DNA of 64,000 nucleotides from Ascoidea rubescens DSM 1968 (taxonomy: Eukaryota > Ascomycota > Saccharomycetes > Ascoideales > Ascoideaceae): NCBI RefSeq assembly GCF_001661345.1, contig NW_017962925.1, forward strand, positions 186,001 to 250,000. The letters run 5' to 3'. The position numbers were made by a program, and so were the translations under genes. The notes below the pieces were generated by a model. The model was given only the letters and a program-made list of their open reading frames with translations. It was not told the DNA's origin and searched no databases. Of the stretch, positions 10,777-20,673 are shown piece after piece. Position 1 is the first letter of the stretch. Each line of letters starts with the position of its first letter.

Positions 10777-10878
10777 AGCAGCGCGCAGCAGGCGCAGAAG
10801 AAACCAGGGAGCAGGAGCTGGGGCAGGAGGCGGCGTACTGGAAACAGGCAGCAGTGTCGGCAGAGGCAGCACAGGAAG

Positions 10879-10886
10879 CACGTTTT
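10879..10886. promoter_or_regulatory. Candidate Pho4 site CACGTTTT upstream of PHO81
   Basis: GCACGTTTTT is the second class of Pho4 site, as in UASp1 of PHO5. It sits about 109 bases from the CACGTGG motif and about 556 bases upstream of PHO81. Confidence 0.4.
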
Positions 10887-10974
10887 TGGGCCCAAGAGAA
10901 GGAAAGAGAGTCTGCGGAAGCCGGCGGGACAACGCGTCTGGGCGCGTTGAAATTACAGAATATGCGGACAGAGA

Positions 10975-10986
10975 GCACACGTGTGC
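10975..10986. promoter_or_regulatory. 12-bp palindrome GCACACGTGTGC with E-box core
   Basis: A perfect 12-bp palindrome centred on CACGTG, about 655 bases upstream of PHO81. Either Pho4 or Cbf1 could bind it. It is the third E-box-like site in this upstream region at near 100-base spacing. Confidence 0.4.
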
Positions 10987-11235
10987 GCTACTGGCAAACT
11001 ACGAGTGCTGATTGGCCAGTGGTCAACATGTGGCTTACGTTAGCGCCGGATTGAGAAGGAGCGCAGGGGCAGCAGAGGCAGCAGAGGCAGTTGGTGGTGT
11101 GGAAAAGCAGGATTCGCTAATTGGTTTTCTGGATGAGTCGAGCAGAGGAAGGAGGTGTGTGTGATTGGGCGTAGATTGGAAATAGAGTGTTTATTGCGTT
11201 CTATGATGGGACTATATAAGATCAATGGAGTGGAA

Positions 11236-13170
11236 TTAGACGTGGTTGGTGATGTGGTGGATTAAACCTCTTTTGTTGAGCTGCTTGATGACCAAACCCG
11301 TCAAAATTGGTGCTATCAAGGTGCAAAGAACCACTGCCCAGATGACAATAACGTAAAGATCTGAGCCTGAACCGTCCTCACCAGTATTGCTGTTATTTTC
11401 AGCGTGGGAATTGAAGATTCCCTTTGATTCAGCTAAGGAAGAGATTAGGAAACCAATTTCGCCACGAGGGATCATTGCAAGACCAACTAGCAAGGCAGGG
11501 AGATTGCTATTATTTCTTCTTAAATGTCTCTTTGATTTTGAGCTAAATATGACAGAGACTCTTCTAATGACCCAAAAACCGCAAGCTAGTTTTGCCAATG
11601 TCATTAGTAGAAAGTATACCACACCTCTCCAAAGTAGACTTGGTGTGAATAATTGTCTGAGAGGAATCGAGAAACCGATACTAGCAAAGAAGAGTGGTTT
11701 TAGTATTCTATTTAGTGCTTGGTGGAAATATGCATGATAAATGGCAGCACCTGAGAATTCAGTTTCATCGATTTCGAGCTCATCATCACTGTCTTCGTCG
11801 TCTTCGTCGTCTTCATCTGTTTCATTGTTATTATCTGGAGTATTATTGTTGTCTTTATTATTTTCTTTTTGAATATTGTCATTATTTTGATCAGCTAGGG
11901 TGATAGTGCTGAAGTGCTTATTATCATCGAATTGGATCTGGACATTATCTCTGTTTATTGCGTAATTTATTTGATCATCATTGTCATTAGGAGTAGTGTT
12001 ATTATTATTGTTATTATTGTTATTAATGGTGTTATCAATATTGGGAAGAATATTTTCAATTGGAACTCTGGTCTTATTTGTTAAAGATGTTATATTTGTG
12101 ATGTTGGTTATACTTGTTTGATTTGTGATTTGTCTTTTAATTTCTGAAAAGTTTGAGTTTGAATTTGACCTTGACCTGAAAGAATTGATATCGATATGAT
12201 GAGGCAATTCGTTATCCCACCAAGAGATGGCAGCACCACAAAGGTAAACAGCAGTTATTGGGCTTGTGCCAGCATAACTGAAGCCAGTTATCATTGCAAT
12301 TAATAATAGTAAATGAACTGTTAAGTAATAATATTTTTGGTTAAATAAGAAATTTAGGAAAATGGCCAATTTCAATTTCTTTGAATTGTTGTTATTGTTG
12401 TTATTGTTGTTATTGTTATTATTGTTGTTATTGGTGATGGTCGTATTAATTTGAGAATTGTTTGATCTGAATTGATTTAGAAATAAAGTTAATGGTTTAA
12501 CTATAAATCTACATGTTAGAATAGTTATAATTATAGAACCTAAGGAAACAAAAACAGGTCTAATAACTGAAATTGAATTGAATTTTCCATCACCAATATG
12601 GGAAATGATTTGAATCATAATTAAACCGACACTGTCATTTATCATTGCAGCAGTGGATAAGATGACGCCGGATTTTGAAAGACTTAAGTCTGAGTTATCT
12701 AGAATGGTGAAGACTGCACCAAGACTAGTTGAGGATAAAGCAGCACCAGCACTAAAAGAGGCGATTGGAGAAGCATTGGCAAAGGCCATTAAAGTGAAAC
12801 TTAAAGCGAAAGGGAGTGAGATGCCAGTTAGGGCAACAATTAAAGAGATGGATAAATATTTTCTCAACAATTTAATACTTGTCAATAGGCCTCCATGGTA
12901 GACCATTAATAATAGACCTAGATAGCCCAAGTCTACAAAGATCTTTTCAGTTGATAAGCCTAGCCATTTTGTTAAAGGAGTGCCATAGATCATGCCTATG
13001 ATTATCTGGATGACTAAACCACAAAAGATCTTTGCATCGACAATATGATTTAATATATTTAGTAGGATGAAAAAGGAAGATAGAATCAAGATCGTGACAA
13101 TTCCTGGTTCGTGATAAGCCAAGTATTTTAGATTTTGGATGGTTTCAGAAACTGGGTCAGTTGAAGCCAT
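11236..13170 (-). CDS. CPA2-type monovalent cation/proton antiporter
   Basis: The 644-residue protein has about a dozen hydrophobic helices in the pattern of the CPA2 / NhaA-fold Na+(K+)/H+ exchangers. Diagnostic stretches are VDLGYLGLLLMVYHGGL, SFSAGAALSSTSLGAVFTIL and AAMINDSVGLIMIQII (paired acidic region of the transport core), then PRGEIGFLISSLAESKG near the C-terminus. It would exchange Na+ or K+ for protons across an internal or plasma membrane. S. cerevisiae Kha1 belongs to the same superfamily but I cannot claim orthology. The mid-protein loops carry an Asn run and a very acidic stretch (TDEDDEDDEDSDDELEIDE). The start at 13170 is the first ATG, followed by a plausible first helix. 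Confidence 0.82.
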   Translation of the reverse strand: MASTDPVSETIQNLKYLAYHEPGIVTILILSSFFILLNILNHIVDAKIFCGLVIQIIIGMIYGTPLTKWLGLSTEKIFVDLGYLGLLLMVYHGGLLTSIKLLRKYLSISLIVALTGISLPFALSFTLMAFANASPIASFSAGAALSSTSLGAVFTILDNSDLSLSKSGVILSTAAMINDSVGLIMIQIISHIGDGKFNSISVIRPVFVSLGSIIITILTCRFIVKPLTLFLNQFRSNNSQINTTITNNNNNNNNNNNNNNNNSKKLKLAIFLNFLFNQKYYYLTVHLLLLIAMITGFSYAGTSPITAVYLCGAAISWWDNELPHHIDINSFRSRSNSNSNFSEIKRQITNQTSITNITNITSLTNKTRVPIENILPNIDNTINNNNNNNNNTTPNDNDDQINYAINRDNVQIQFDDNKHFSTITLADQNNDNIQKENNKDNNNTPDNNNETDEDDEDDEDSDDELEIDETEFSGAAIYHAYFHQALNRILKPLFFASIGFSIPLRQLFTPSLLWRGVVYFLLMTLAKLACGFWVIRRVSVIFSSKSKRHLRRNNSNLPALLVGLAMIPRGEIGFLISSLAESKGIFNSHAENNSNTGEDGSGSDLYVIVIWAVVLCTLIAPILTGLVIKQLNKRGLIHHITNHV

Positions 13171-13175
13171 AATGT

Positions 13176-13200
13176 ATAAGATAAGATAAGATAAGATAAG
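13176..13200. repeat. (ATAAG)5 microsatellite in the antiporter leader
   Basis: Five perfect copies of ATAAG lie 6-30 bases upstream of the antiporter ATG, so they are probably transcribed. On the plus strand they form overlapping GATAAG motifs, the core bound by GATA-type factors, but the position this close to the ATG makes a promoter role doubtful. Confidence 0.8.
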
Positions 13201-13210
13201 GAAAAAAAAA

Positions 13211-13260
13211 TATAATATAGTGGGATGGGATATAATATAGAGGAATTGAATATAATATAG
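13211..13260. repeat. Decamer TATAATATAG at exact 20-bp period
   Basis: Three identical decamers occur at 13211-13220, 13231-13240 and 13251-13260. The intervening sequences differ. The array lies 41-90 bases upstream of the antiporter ATG, where TATA-like elements or initiation sites would be expected. Confidence 0.75.
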
Positions 13261-14726
13261 TATAGGATCGGGGATACTGTAGAGGAATTAGTTCAATTGA
13301 GAATCATTAGTTGGATGCAGCCGATTGAGTTGATAGAGAAGAAATAAACAGCGGATTTGGGTCTATTTATATTGTTGGGAAAGACGAAGAAAAGGACGAG
13401 GAGGCAACTGGAAAAGGCGAGTGCGGATTGGCGAAAAGCAGAAGGAGAACCAGGCTAATTGATAACGGAAGATGGCAGACCAAGATCATTGAGAAACAAA
13501 ACCAACAGAATCCAGAAAGCTGGAGAAAGTGGGTCTTTTCGGGCTCGATTTAGACCGCTGCTTATACACGTTCCGTGTAGCGCAGGTCTCATCTCTGCTA
13601 TTGGGCTTGTTGTGCAGGCTACTGCGGCACGCTTACGCATTGAGACACACAAACATGGGCACTCAGTAAAATGAGTGATAAGGGTCTCTATGTTTGCTGT
13701 GGTGTTGTCTGTGGCTGCAAGAGCTGTCCTTCTACAATTGTCTTCAGAACGCTCACTGTTGAGCAATGTGGTGATCTTGCTAATCTCAATTCTTTTTTCG
13801 TTCTGACACATCGAGCGCATTGTTCCATCCAGCAGTGGAGCTGTGAGAGGGTCGAGAACAAACGCCAGAAGGCACACCCGCAGCAGCAGGATCCAAGCCA
13901 GGGATCAGTACCCCGCTGAACTCTTGGCTGGCCATCAGGTGGTGTCGAACAGGAACGTTGGGCACACAGCCAGTGCTGCTTGAAATTACCCACCACGAGC
14001 GCTGTCCCGCCGGGTGTCCGTGCTGTGATTGGCCAGAGTCAAGTCACGCTTACTAGACCAGGGCTCACACCCCGTTGCGAGCCCGCTGCTGAGTCAGCAA
14101 TCCACTGCGGTGGAGCGTGCGCGTGCTATTTTTACGCTGGACAACGAGGACTGTGCTGGAGCTGGTGAAGATGATCTGGTTTATTCTGGTTAATCTGCTG
14201 TGTTCTGATCTGGTATATGCTGGTTAATCTGATTCCTTCTTCTGCCTGCAACAAACCAGACACCTTTTTCACCTCGGCATCCTTCCTCTGTGTGGTTATG
14301 GTTAGCATCTTGCTCCTCTACTAATCCTCCATCAACAACCCACCTGTTCTCTCAGTTTAAATTTAGATTCAAATCAAAAGTCCCTCTTTAAATTTCAGCA
14401 TTCTCCAGCTTTTTCTCTGTTTTGAAAAGCTATTTCTCGCTGTCTCTTTGGATTCCAGCACAAAGCTTTTGATTTTGAGACTCTCCTATCCACCACCTAG
14501 AGTCTGTCGTTCTTTATTGAATATCTAGCATCCTTTATCATCTACCTGTTATTCATTATTCATTATCCAATATTTAATATCTCGTTCCTCCATCGAGCTA
14601 TTTCCATACTCTCTCCCTTCTATTACTACTATATTTATCTCTATCTAAATCCAATCGATTTTAAATTTTCAAAATTCCACATTTTCATAACCCCAGAATT
14701 TCATATTATATTTTTCACCATCCAAA

Positions 14727-15184
14727 ATGAACTCTCTTTTCAGGTATGTCTTATTTTTATTCTTATCCTTTCTTATTAAAAATTCCTTTATCTTGGCTTG
14801 GATTAATTTGCTTCGGTTTTTTCAATTGGTCAGTTCAATTCATTGTCCATCAACTTGACTCAATTTCATTTACATTACCATTCTATTATTCTACTCTATT
14901 ATTCTATTATAATATCATACTATTATATCACTATATCATCATCTTATTTCACCCTTATTCTATCTAATCAGTTAACCGGTAATTTTTCATTTCTCTTGTT
15001 CATCCTGCTTCTATTAAAAAATATCTTAATTTCAAATTAATCTTAATTTTAAAATTTAAACTAAAAATAAATTCAAAGTCTATTAAAATGCTTCCATTTA
15101 CGAAATTCTTAATTTACTAACTAAAGTTTTTGTCTTTTTATCTCCCTTAATTATTATTATTATTATTATTACTATTATTATTAC

Positions 15185-15215
<31 letters not shown>

Positions 15216-16996
15216 ATATTCTATACTATTCTATAATATAATATAATATAATATAATACAATACAATACAATACAATACAATACAATACAATACAATACA
15301 ATACAATATACTAAACTATACTGTCTATTATATTAAGTTATACTATACTATACGATACTATACCATATTATAATATAATATAATATAATATAATATATTA
15401 TAATATATTATAATAAATTATAATTTTTTATTGGCTTTCACTTCTTCCTTGTTTTTGTTTGTTTTTTCCAGTTTTAAATCAAAAGTTTTCCCCGAAACTA
15501 TACCAAAACTTAAATTATCTCTCATGCTCTTCCTAATAATCCTAATTCTATCAATCAAATACTTTCTATCAAATCTACACTTCGACTACATACCGAACTT
15601 GGACAACGTCCCAAACACTTTCTACTACGATTTAGCCAATTACCAAGGAAGCCCCGATGGTTGGCAAAGATACGAAAAGGTCCTATTCTGTGTCCCCCTC
15701 AGAGATGCTGAATCTCATCTACCCATGTTTTTTGGCCATATGAAAAACCTAACCTATCCTCACAACCTAATTGATCTAGCCTTCCTAGTCTCGGACTCAA
15801 AGGACGACACAATGGGCTCCCTAAGAAGTCACTTACAAGAAATCCAAAATGACCCAAATCCAAACCTACATTTCGGCGAAATCGAAATCTACGAAAAGGA
15901 CTTTGGTCAAATCATTGGCCAGGGCTTTAGTGATCGTCATGGTTTTGCTGCCCAAGGTCCTCGTAGAAAGTTAATGGCTAGAGCAAGAAATTGGCTATGG
16001 ACTGTAGCAATAAAACCATATCACTCCTGGGTATACTGGAGAGACGCTGACGTCGAAACTGTTCCTTCAACTATCATAGAAGACCTAATGCATCATGATA
16101 AAGATGTCATTGTCCCCAACGTTTGGAGACCTCTCCCGGATTGGTTGGGCAATCAACAGCCCTACGACTTAAACTCATGGCAAGAAAGTGATGGTGGCCT
16201 CCAATTAGCCAACACCCTAGATGAAGACGCTGTCATAGTAGAAGGTTATCTTGAATATGCCACCTGGAGACCTCACTTGGCCTACCTAAGAGACCCATAT
16301 GGCGATCCAGAAGTCGAAATGCCCCTAGATGGTATTGGCGGTGTATCAATTCTATCAAAGGCAAAAGTCTTTAGAACTGGAACTCACTTTCCTGCCTTCT
16401 CCTTTGAAAAACATGCTGAAACTGAAGCCTTTGGTAAAATGTGCAAGCGAATGAGCTACTCCGTTGTTGGCTTGCCTCACTATGTTATTTGGCACATCTA
16501 TGAGCCTTCAACTGACGATTTGAAACATATGGAATGGATGGCTCAAGAAGAAGCAAGACAAAAAGAAGAAGAAAAATTAAGAAAGATTTATCAAAAATCT
16601 TGGAACCAAGGCTTTGAAGACGTTCAGGATATTTGGAAAGAGGACAGAATTAATATCCTAAAAAATACTGATATGAGTAAACATCGTAAAATTGTTGTTG
16701 ATTGGTCTGGTATCGATGAATTTGATCCAATTGAGGAAGAAGTCAAAATTGTTGATACAAATTCAAAACAAGACAAAGAAAAAGAAAAAGAAAAAGAAAT
16801 GGAAATAGAAAAGGAAAAGGAAAAAGACAAAGACAAAGACAAAAAAGACGAAAAAGATAAAGGCAAAAAAGAAATCGATACTTCAGACTCTCAACAGTCT
16901 TCTGATAAAGATAAAAAATCAAAAAAAAATCAAGATCAGCTGAATAAACAACATGTAAATGACAATGATAAAGTTTTAGCAGACTTTGATTCTTAA
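14727..16996 (+). CDS. ANP1: Anp1-type alpha-1,6-mannosyltransferase subunit (spliced)
   Basis: Predicted exons are 14727-14743 and 15472-16996, giving 513 residues. Anp1 belongs to the Anp1/Mnn9/Van1 family and is part of the cis-Golgi M-Pol II complex that extends the N-glycan mannan backbone. Family blocks are nearly unchanged: LFCVPLRDAESHLPMFF, YEKDFGQIIGQGFSDRHGF, VYWRDADVETVP (with the DxD-type motif), HDKDVIVPNVWRPLPDWLG and LDGIGGVSILSKAKVFRTG. A membrane anchor lies near residues 18-35. The charged, Lys/Glu/Asp-rich C-terminal tail resembles the variable Anp1 tail. Exon 1 (ATG AAC TCT CTT TTC AG) ends at a GTATGT donor, and the frame continues as SFKSKVFPET. An unspliced start at the ATG at 15523 cannot be excluded; it would shorten the cytosolic end only. 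Confidence 0.93.
14744..15471 (+). other. Predicted 728-base intron of ANP1 built of microsatellites
   Basis: The donor is GTATGT at 14744. The acceptor is TTTTTTCCAG ending at 15471 after a T-rich tract. No AG dinucleotide occurs between 15337 and 15470, a clear AG-exclusion zone. Candidate branch points are TACTAAA at 15309-15315 and a perfect TACTAAC at 15115-15121. The inside is almost wholly simple repeat. Confidence 0.75.
15150..15420. repeat. Simple-repeat block: (ATT)n, (AATAC)n, (ATAAT)n
   Basis: Plus-strand ATT triplets run from about 15150 to 15212. They are followed by about a dozen copies of a pentamer ACAAT/AATAC (about 15256-15308) and then by ATAAT/ATATT repeats to about 15415. 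All lie inside the predicted ANP1 intron. Confidence 0.9.
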
Positions 16997-17726
16997 TACT
17001 AATCTTCATAATTATCAAATAATAAAATTAACAAAAAAAAAAGAACAAAATAGGCGAACAAAAAGCAGAAAAAATTGTATATTAGTTATTTTTATTTTTA
17101 TTTTTATTTTTATTTTTATTTTTATTTTTATTTTACTCTTATTTTTATTTATCTATAAATTTATTTATTTACCTGTTTAAAAATTACAATTTTTCTTAGG
17201 ATGGTTTAAATTTTTTAAAATTTTCTATATCAATAGAAAAAATTATATTTTTAAATTTTGATTATTACAATTAATATTTTTATTTTACTTTTTTATTTGT
17301 TTATCTTTTTAATTAACTTATTTATCTATCTATATATATCTATATATATATATTTGGCTTTATTTATAGATTGGCTTTTCCCATAATTTTTTTGAACTTA
17401 CATTATTGTTTGCTTTAGTTGTTTACTATATTATTTTTTTACTCTCATCAGCTGCAAGTGGTTCCTGGCATCTAATCCTACAGTTTCTCTGCTAAACAGG
17501 TGTTGTCTCTTCAATAAATAACATTGCAATTGCAGATATTCTCTCCATCTGCCTCAAACACCCTTATCGTTCTTGTAGCAACAAAATCTCTGGTTTTTCT
17601 CTGTCCGGGAATCGAACAGCAAACCTTTTTCTCTCCCTCCGCTCTCTTTGGTGCTTTTTTTGCAAATGTGAAAAGGAAAACTGGAAATAGCTTCACCAGT
17701 TCCAAACACTAAAAGCACTCAGGGAA
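16997..17726. other. ANP1-HOS2 intergenic region with (TTTTTA)n
   Basis: A hexamer TTTTTA repeats about eight times at roughly 17087-17135, probably in the ANP1 3' UTR or terminator. A short TATC/TATA repeat follows near 17325-17352. The last 300 bases are the HOS2 promoter; the final part is moderately GC-rich. No gene is seen. Confidence 0.6.
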
Positions 17727-19121
17727 ATGTCTCTTAAATGGACAAACTCAATAGCCAACACCAACGACATCGATCCTACGTTTTTTAATGACTACAAAAC
17801 CACAGTAAAGACTTTGCCCTATGAAGACTTACTAACGTCCTACCAACCAAACGTGTCCTACCACTACAATCCTGATGCCAGTAATTACCATTATGGTGTT
17901 GGGCATCCAATGAAGCCATTTAGATTGAAATTAACTGACCATCTCATTATTTCTTATCAATTATACAAAAAAATGGATTGCTATCTTCCTAGACCTGCAA
18001 CTAAAGAGGAGTTGCTAGAATTTCATGATGAGGATTTTATCAATTTTTTAGCCACGATAACACCAGAAAACTCCAACAAATATGCTCAGCTATTGAAAAA
18101 ATTTAACATTGGTGATGATTGCCCAGTATTTGATGGAATATATGATTATTGTAAATTATACGCTGGCGGTTCATTGGATGCTACAAGAAAACTAATATCA
18201 GGCATGAGTGATATCGCTATAAACTGGTCTGGTGGTTTGCATCATGGCAAAAAAAGAGAGCCTTCAGGCTTTTGCTATGTTAATGATATTGTTCTTTCCA
18301 TTTTAAATTTATTGCGGTACTATCCAAGAGTTCTTTACATTGATATTGATTTGCATCATGGTGATGGTGTGCAGGAAGCATTCTATACCACTGATCGCGT
18401 AATGACCTGCTCTTTTCATAAATATGATGGAATGGAGTTTTTCCCAGGCACTGGAAATTATGATGAAGTAGGTATTGGAAGAGGGAAACACTACGCTATA
18501 AACGTTCCTCTAAGAGATGGAATCGATGATGATACATATGTCAAATTATTTAAATCAATTATTGAACCTGTAATTTCCACTTTTCAGCCAAGTGTCATTG
18601 TTCAGCAATGTGGAGCTGACTCTCTAGGACATGACAGATTGGGTCGTTTTAATCTTAATATTAAAGGCCATGGTGAATGTGTGAAATTCGTTAAATCTTT
18701 TGGTTTGCCGATGCTAGTAGTGGGTGGTGGTGGTTATACTCCCAAAAACGTAAGCAGATTATGGTGTTATGAAACCAGTATAATGAATGATGTTCAACTA
18801 GATAATAAATTGCCCAATAACCTTCCATTTAGAGTTTTTTTCAATCCAGATTGCACTTTACATCCAAATTTAGATGGAAAATTTGAAAACAAAAACAACA
18901 AGAAATATCTCGATAGTATAAGAATTCAAATATTGGAAAACTTGCGCTTTCTCAATGGTGCTCCCAGCGTTAGAATGGATGAAATACCACCAGATTTAAG
19001 TAAACTAACTGAAGAAGAAGAAAAAGCTATCCATGATTTGAATGAAGAAATGGAAAATGAAGATGATCGTTATCTCAAAATGCAAAAAGACGACATTAGA
19101 ATGGGAGAGCTAGAAGACTGA
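17727..19121 (+). CDS. HOS2: Class I histone deacetylase Hos2
   Basis: The 464-residue product aligns throughout with Hos2, the catalytic subunit of the Set3 complex that deacetylates histones H3 and H4 in transcribed genes. Visible catalytic features are the His pair in [19 protein letters not shown] (H172, H173), the metal-binding DIDLHHGDG (D208, H210), [14 protein letters not shown], and [16 protein letters not shown]. Hos2-specific blocks such as [15 protein letters not shown] and [13 protein letters not shown] separate it from Rpd3 and Hos1. The acidic C-terminus resembles S. cerevisiae Hos2 and length is close (452 aa there). The start at 17727 is the first ATG. I found no in-frame CTG in the whole gene. 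Confidence 0.96.
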   Translation: MSLKWTNSIANTNDIDPTFFNDYKTTVKTLPYEDLLTSYQPNVSYHYNPDASNYHYGVGHPMKPFRLKLTDHLIISYQLYKKMDCYLPRPATKEELLEFHDEDFINFLATITPENSNKYAQLLKKFNIGDDCPVFDGIYDYCKLYAGGSLDATRKLISGMSDIAINWSGGLHHGKKREPSGFCYVNDIVLSILNLLRYYPRVLYIDIDLHHGDGVQEAFYTTDRVMTCSFHKYDGMEFFPGTGNYDEVGIGRGKHYAINVPLRDGIDDDTYVKLFKSIIEPVISTFQPSVIVQQCGADSLGHDRLGRFNLNIKGHGECVKFVKSFGLPMLVVGGGGYTPKNVSRLWCYETSIMNDVQLDNKLPNNLPFRVFFNPDCTLHPNLDGKFENKNNKKYLDSIRIQILENLRFLNGAPSVRMDEIPPDLSKLTEEEEKAIHDLNEEMENEDDRYLKMQKDDIRMGELED

Positions 19122-19305
19122 TTATATTATATCTATACCTGCCATGCCATATTTGTTATTGTACTTTTATTGTACTTTTATTGTTATTGCAATTTTTTTT
19201 TATATTATTTTAATTTTTCATATTCGATTTAAATGGCTGAGTTTTAATGTATGTTGTATTTTTAGCGCTGATCTATTCAAATGTATCTGATCAACAAAAG
19301 TGATA

Positions 19306-20009
19306 ATGATTGAAACTATCCACGAGTCTTTTCTGCTTATTGATTCGATAGGACTCGTAGCTTCAATTCTATTCAGTTCAAGTGATGATAAATATCGCCA
19401 GAATGAGATAAACCAGTTTTTGATTCATTCTAGCAAAAACATTGAGAATTACTCCAAACGAATCAACCATGCTGGAGAAAGGATATTAATTCAATTGATC
19501 TCCACCAATCCATTGAATTCAGAACTGTTTTCTCGTCTTCAATTGAGGTATGTATTGATATTTGCTCTTTTGATAATTCATAACTCGATGAGCTGCAGTC
19601 CTTCTAACATTGTCGATCGTTGGTATTCAATTTCCCATGCAATCTACAAATCAGAATACTCAAATCTAGCATTGAAACTGGTTTATCCGAGAGAAATATT
19701 AGCTTCCAATTGATTCCAAGTGCTTCATATTTCACTGATAATGATACTGCTCAGGTAAATAAGTTGGACATTAGGCTTAAAAACAAAAATTCGTTCTCAG
19801 ATTCAATCAAGTCTGTTCATCAACTTGAAAACTCATTAAGTCGCTCAGAAACGATTAATGTCCATGAAGAAAAGTTGTCGCTTTTGGTGTCTTTGCTTCC
19901 CTTGCCCCAGGAGAGCAAAATTGGTGATTCAATAGAGGATATTATTGAAATCTGCAAAAAATACAACAGCATTCGAGAAATTGTTCACCATTTCAAACAC
20001 AACTCCTAG
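19306..20009 (+). CDS. Unrecognised protein, two predicted exons
   Basis: Two overlapping open frames are best joined by one intron: exon 1 is 19306-19547, the intron is 19548-19654 (107 bases) and exon 2 is 19655-20009. The donor is GTATGT, the branch point TTCTAAC at 19602-19608 and the acceptor AATCAG. The junction AG|A restores one frame of 198 residues (SRLQLR then ILKSSIETGL). A nearer CAG at 19598 would leave a frame that stops early, so I prefer the longer intron. The predicted protein is soluble, mostly helical, Ser/Ile/Leu-rich and has no membrane span or motif that I recognise. It lies 184 bases downstream of HOS2 on the same strand, with its own short promoter. Confidence 0.55.
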
Positions 20010-20673
20010 TTTTTTAAAGTTTGTCTATATTTACTCTGGAAAGGAATTTGACTTCCATTAACGAAAGGATAAGTGCACCATATTCTTTTTATATCTTTTG
20101 CTGCTTTCAATACAATAATTGAATATATATTCAATTGTATCCTGCCTATTTTTTATTTTTATTGCTATTACTCTTGCTCCTAAATGGTTGTGGTCTTTCA
20201 TTGATTTGTATTTTCTTTAATATTTGTGTGCTACTAATCCTCTCCTTTTGTCAACTTATCTTTTACAATACACTATATTTAAGGGACACTCTTTGCTAAT
20301 AATATAATATTTGGTTTGTCTTTCATTTTAAAACAGCAAAAACAAAAGTATGTCTAAATTCAAATTACGTTTTTGGTTAGCCATAATCTATAATCTTGAA
20401 ATTTTGCTATTTTGGCTTAAGCTGCAATAAAAGTTCTGTTCTTCTTGATTTGATACCTTTCAATTTTGCTACTACTTTTTTATTTTATTTTATTTTATTT
20501 TATTTTATTTTATTTTATTTTATTTTATTTTATTTTTTTATTTTTTTATTTTTTTATTTTTTTATTTTTTTATTTTTTTTTTGAATATTTAAAATTGAAA
20601 TATAATATATAACTATATATATAAGTTTATTTAGCATATTATCTTTTTCTTACTTGTTTTTTGCTTTGTAGAA
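20010..20673. other. Convergent gap with (TTTTA)n then (TTTTTTTA)n
   Basis: The gap lies between convergent genes. From about 20475 to 20534 TTTTA repeats around twelve times, then passes into an octamer TTTTTTTA repeated about five times to about 20575. T-rich DNA on the plus strand here would be transcribed as a 3' UTR from either side. No gene is seen. Confidence 0.65.

Larger units (their letters stand above)
10324..11235. promoter_or_regulatory. PHO81 upstream region with GC-rich island
   Basis: This is the 0.9-kb upstream region of PHO81; the antiporter gene ends at its far side. From about 10550 to 11150 it is GC-rich and purine-rich on the plus strand with many CAG triplets. It holds three Pho4-type motifs and a CCAAT box (GATTGGCCAG at 11010-11019, plus strand). 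No convincing coding frame is present. Confidence 0.6.
13171..14726. promoter_or_regulatory. Divergent promoter region, antiporter and ANP1, with GC island
   Basis: This 1.55-kb region lies between two divergent starts. Next to the antiporter it holds the short repeats listed below. About 13380-14170 is GC-rich and contains a CCAAT box (GATTGGCCAG near 14029). About 14200-14720, nearest ANP1, is pyrimidine-rich on the plus strand, as expected for a yeast leader. No coding frame is convincing. Confidence 0.6.

Noticed and set aside
10471-10980. Overlapping open frames on the minus strand upstream of PHO81
   Set aside because: Leu/Pro/Ser/Cys-rich frames produced by CAG/CTG-rich DNA; no homology features. 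The sequence is better read as promoter.
12653-12901. Plus-strand 82-codon ATG frame within the antiporter gene
   Set aside because: It is the antisense of a conserved membrane region of the antiporter and has no independent support.
17590-17640. GGGAATCGAAC string resembling a reversed tRNA T-loop
   Set aside because: No complementary stem on either side; it lies in the HOS2 promoter.
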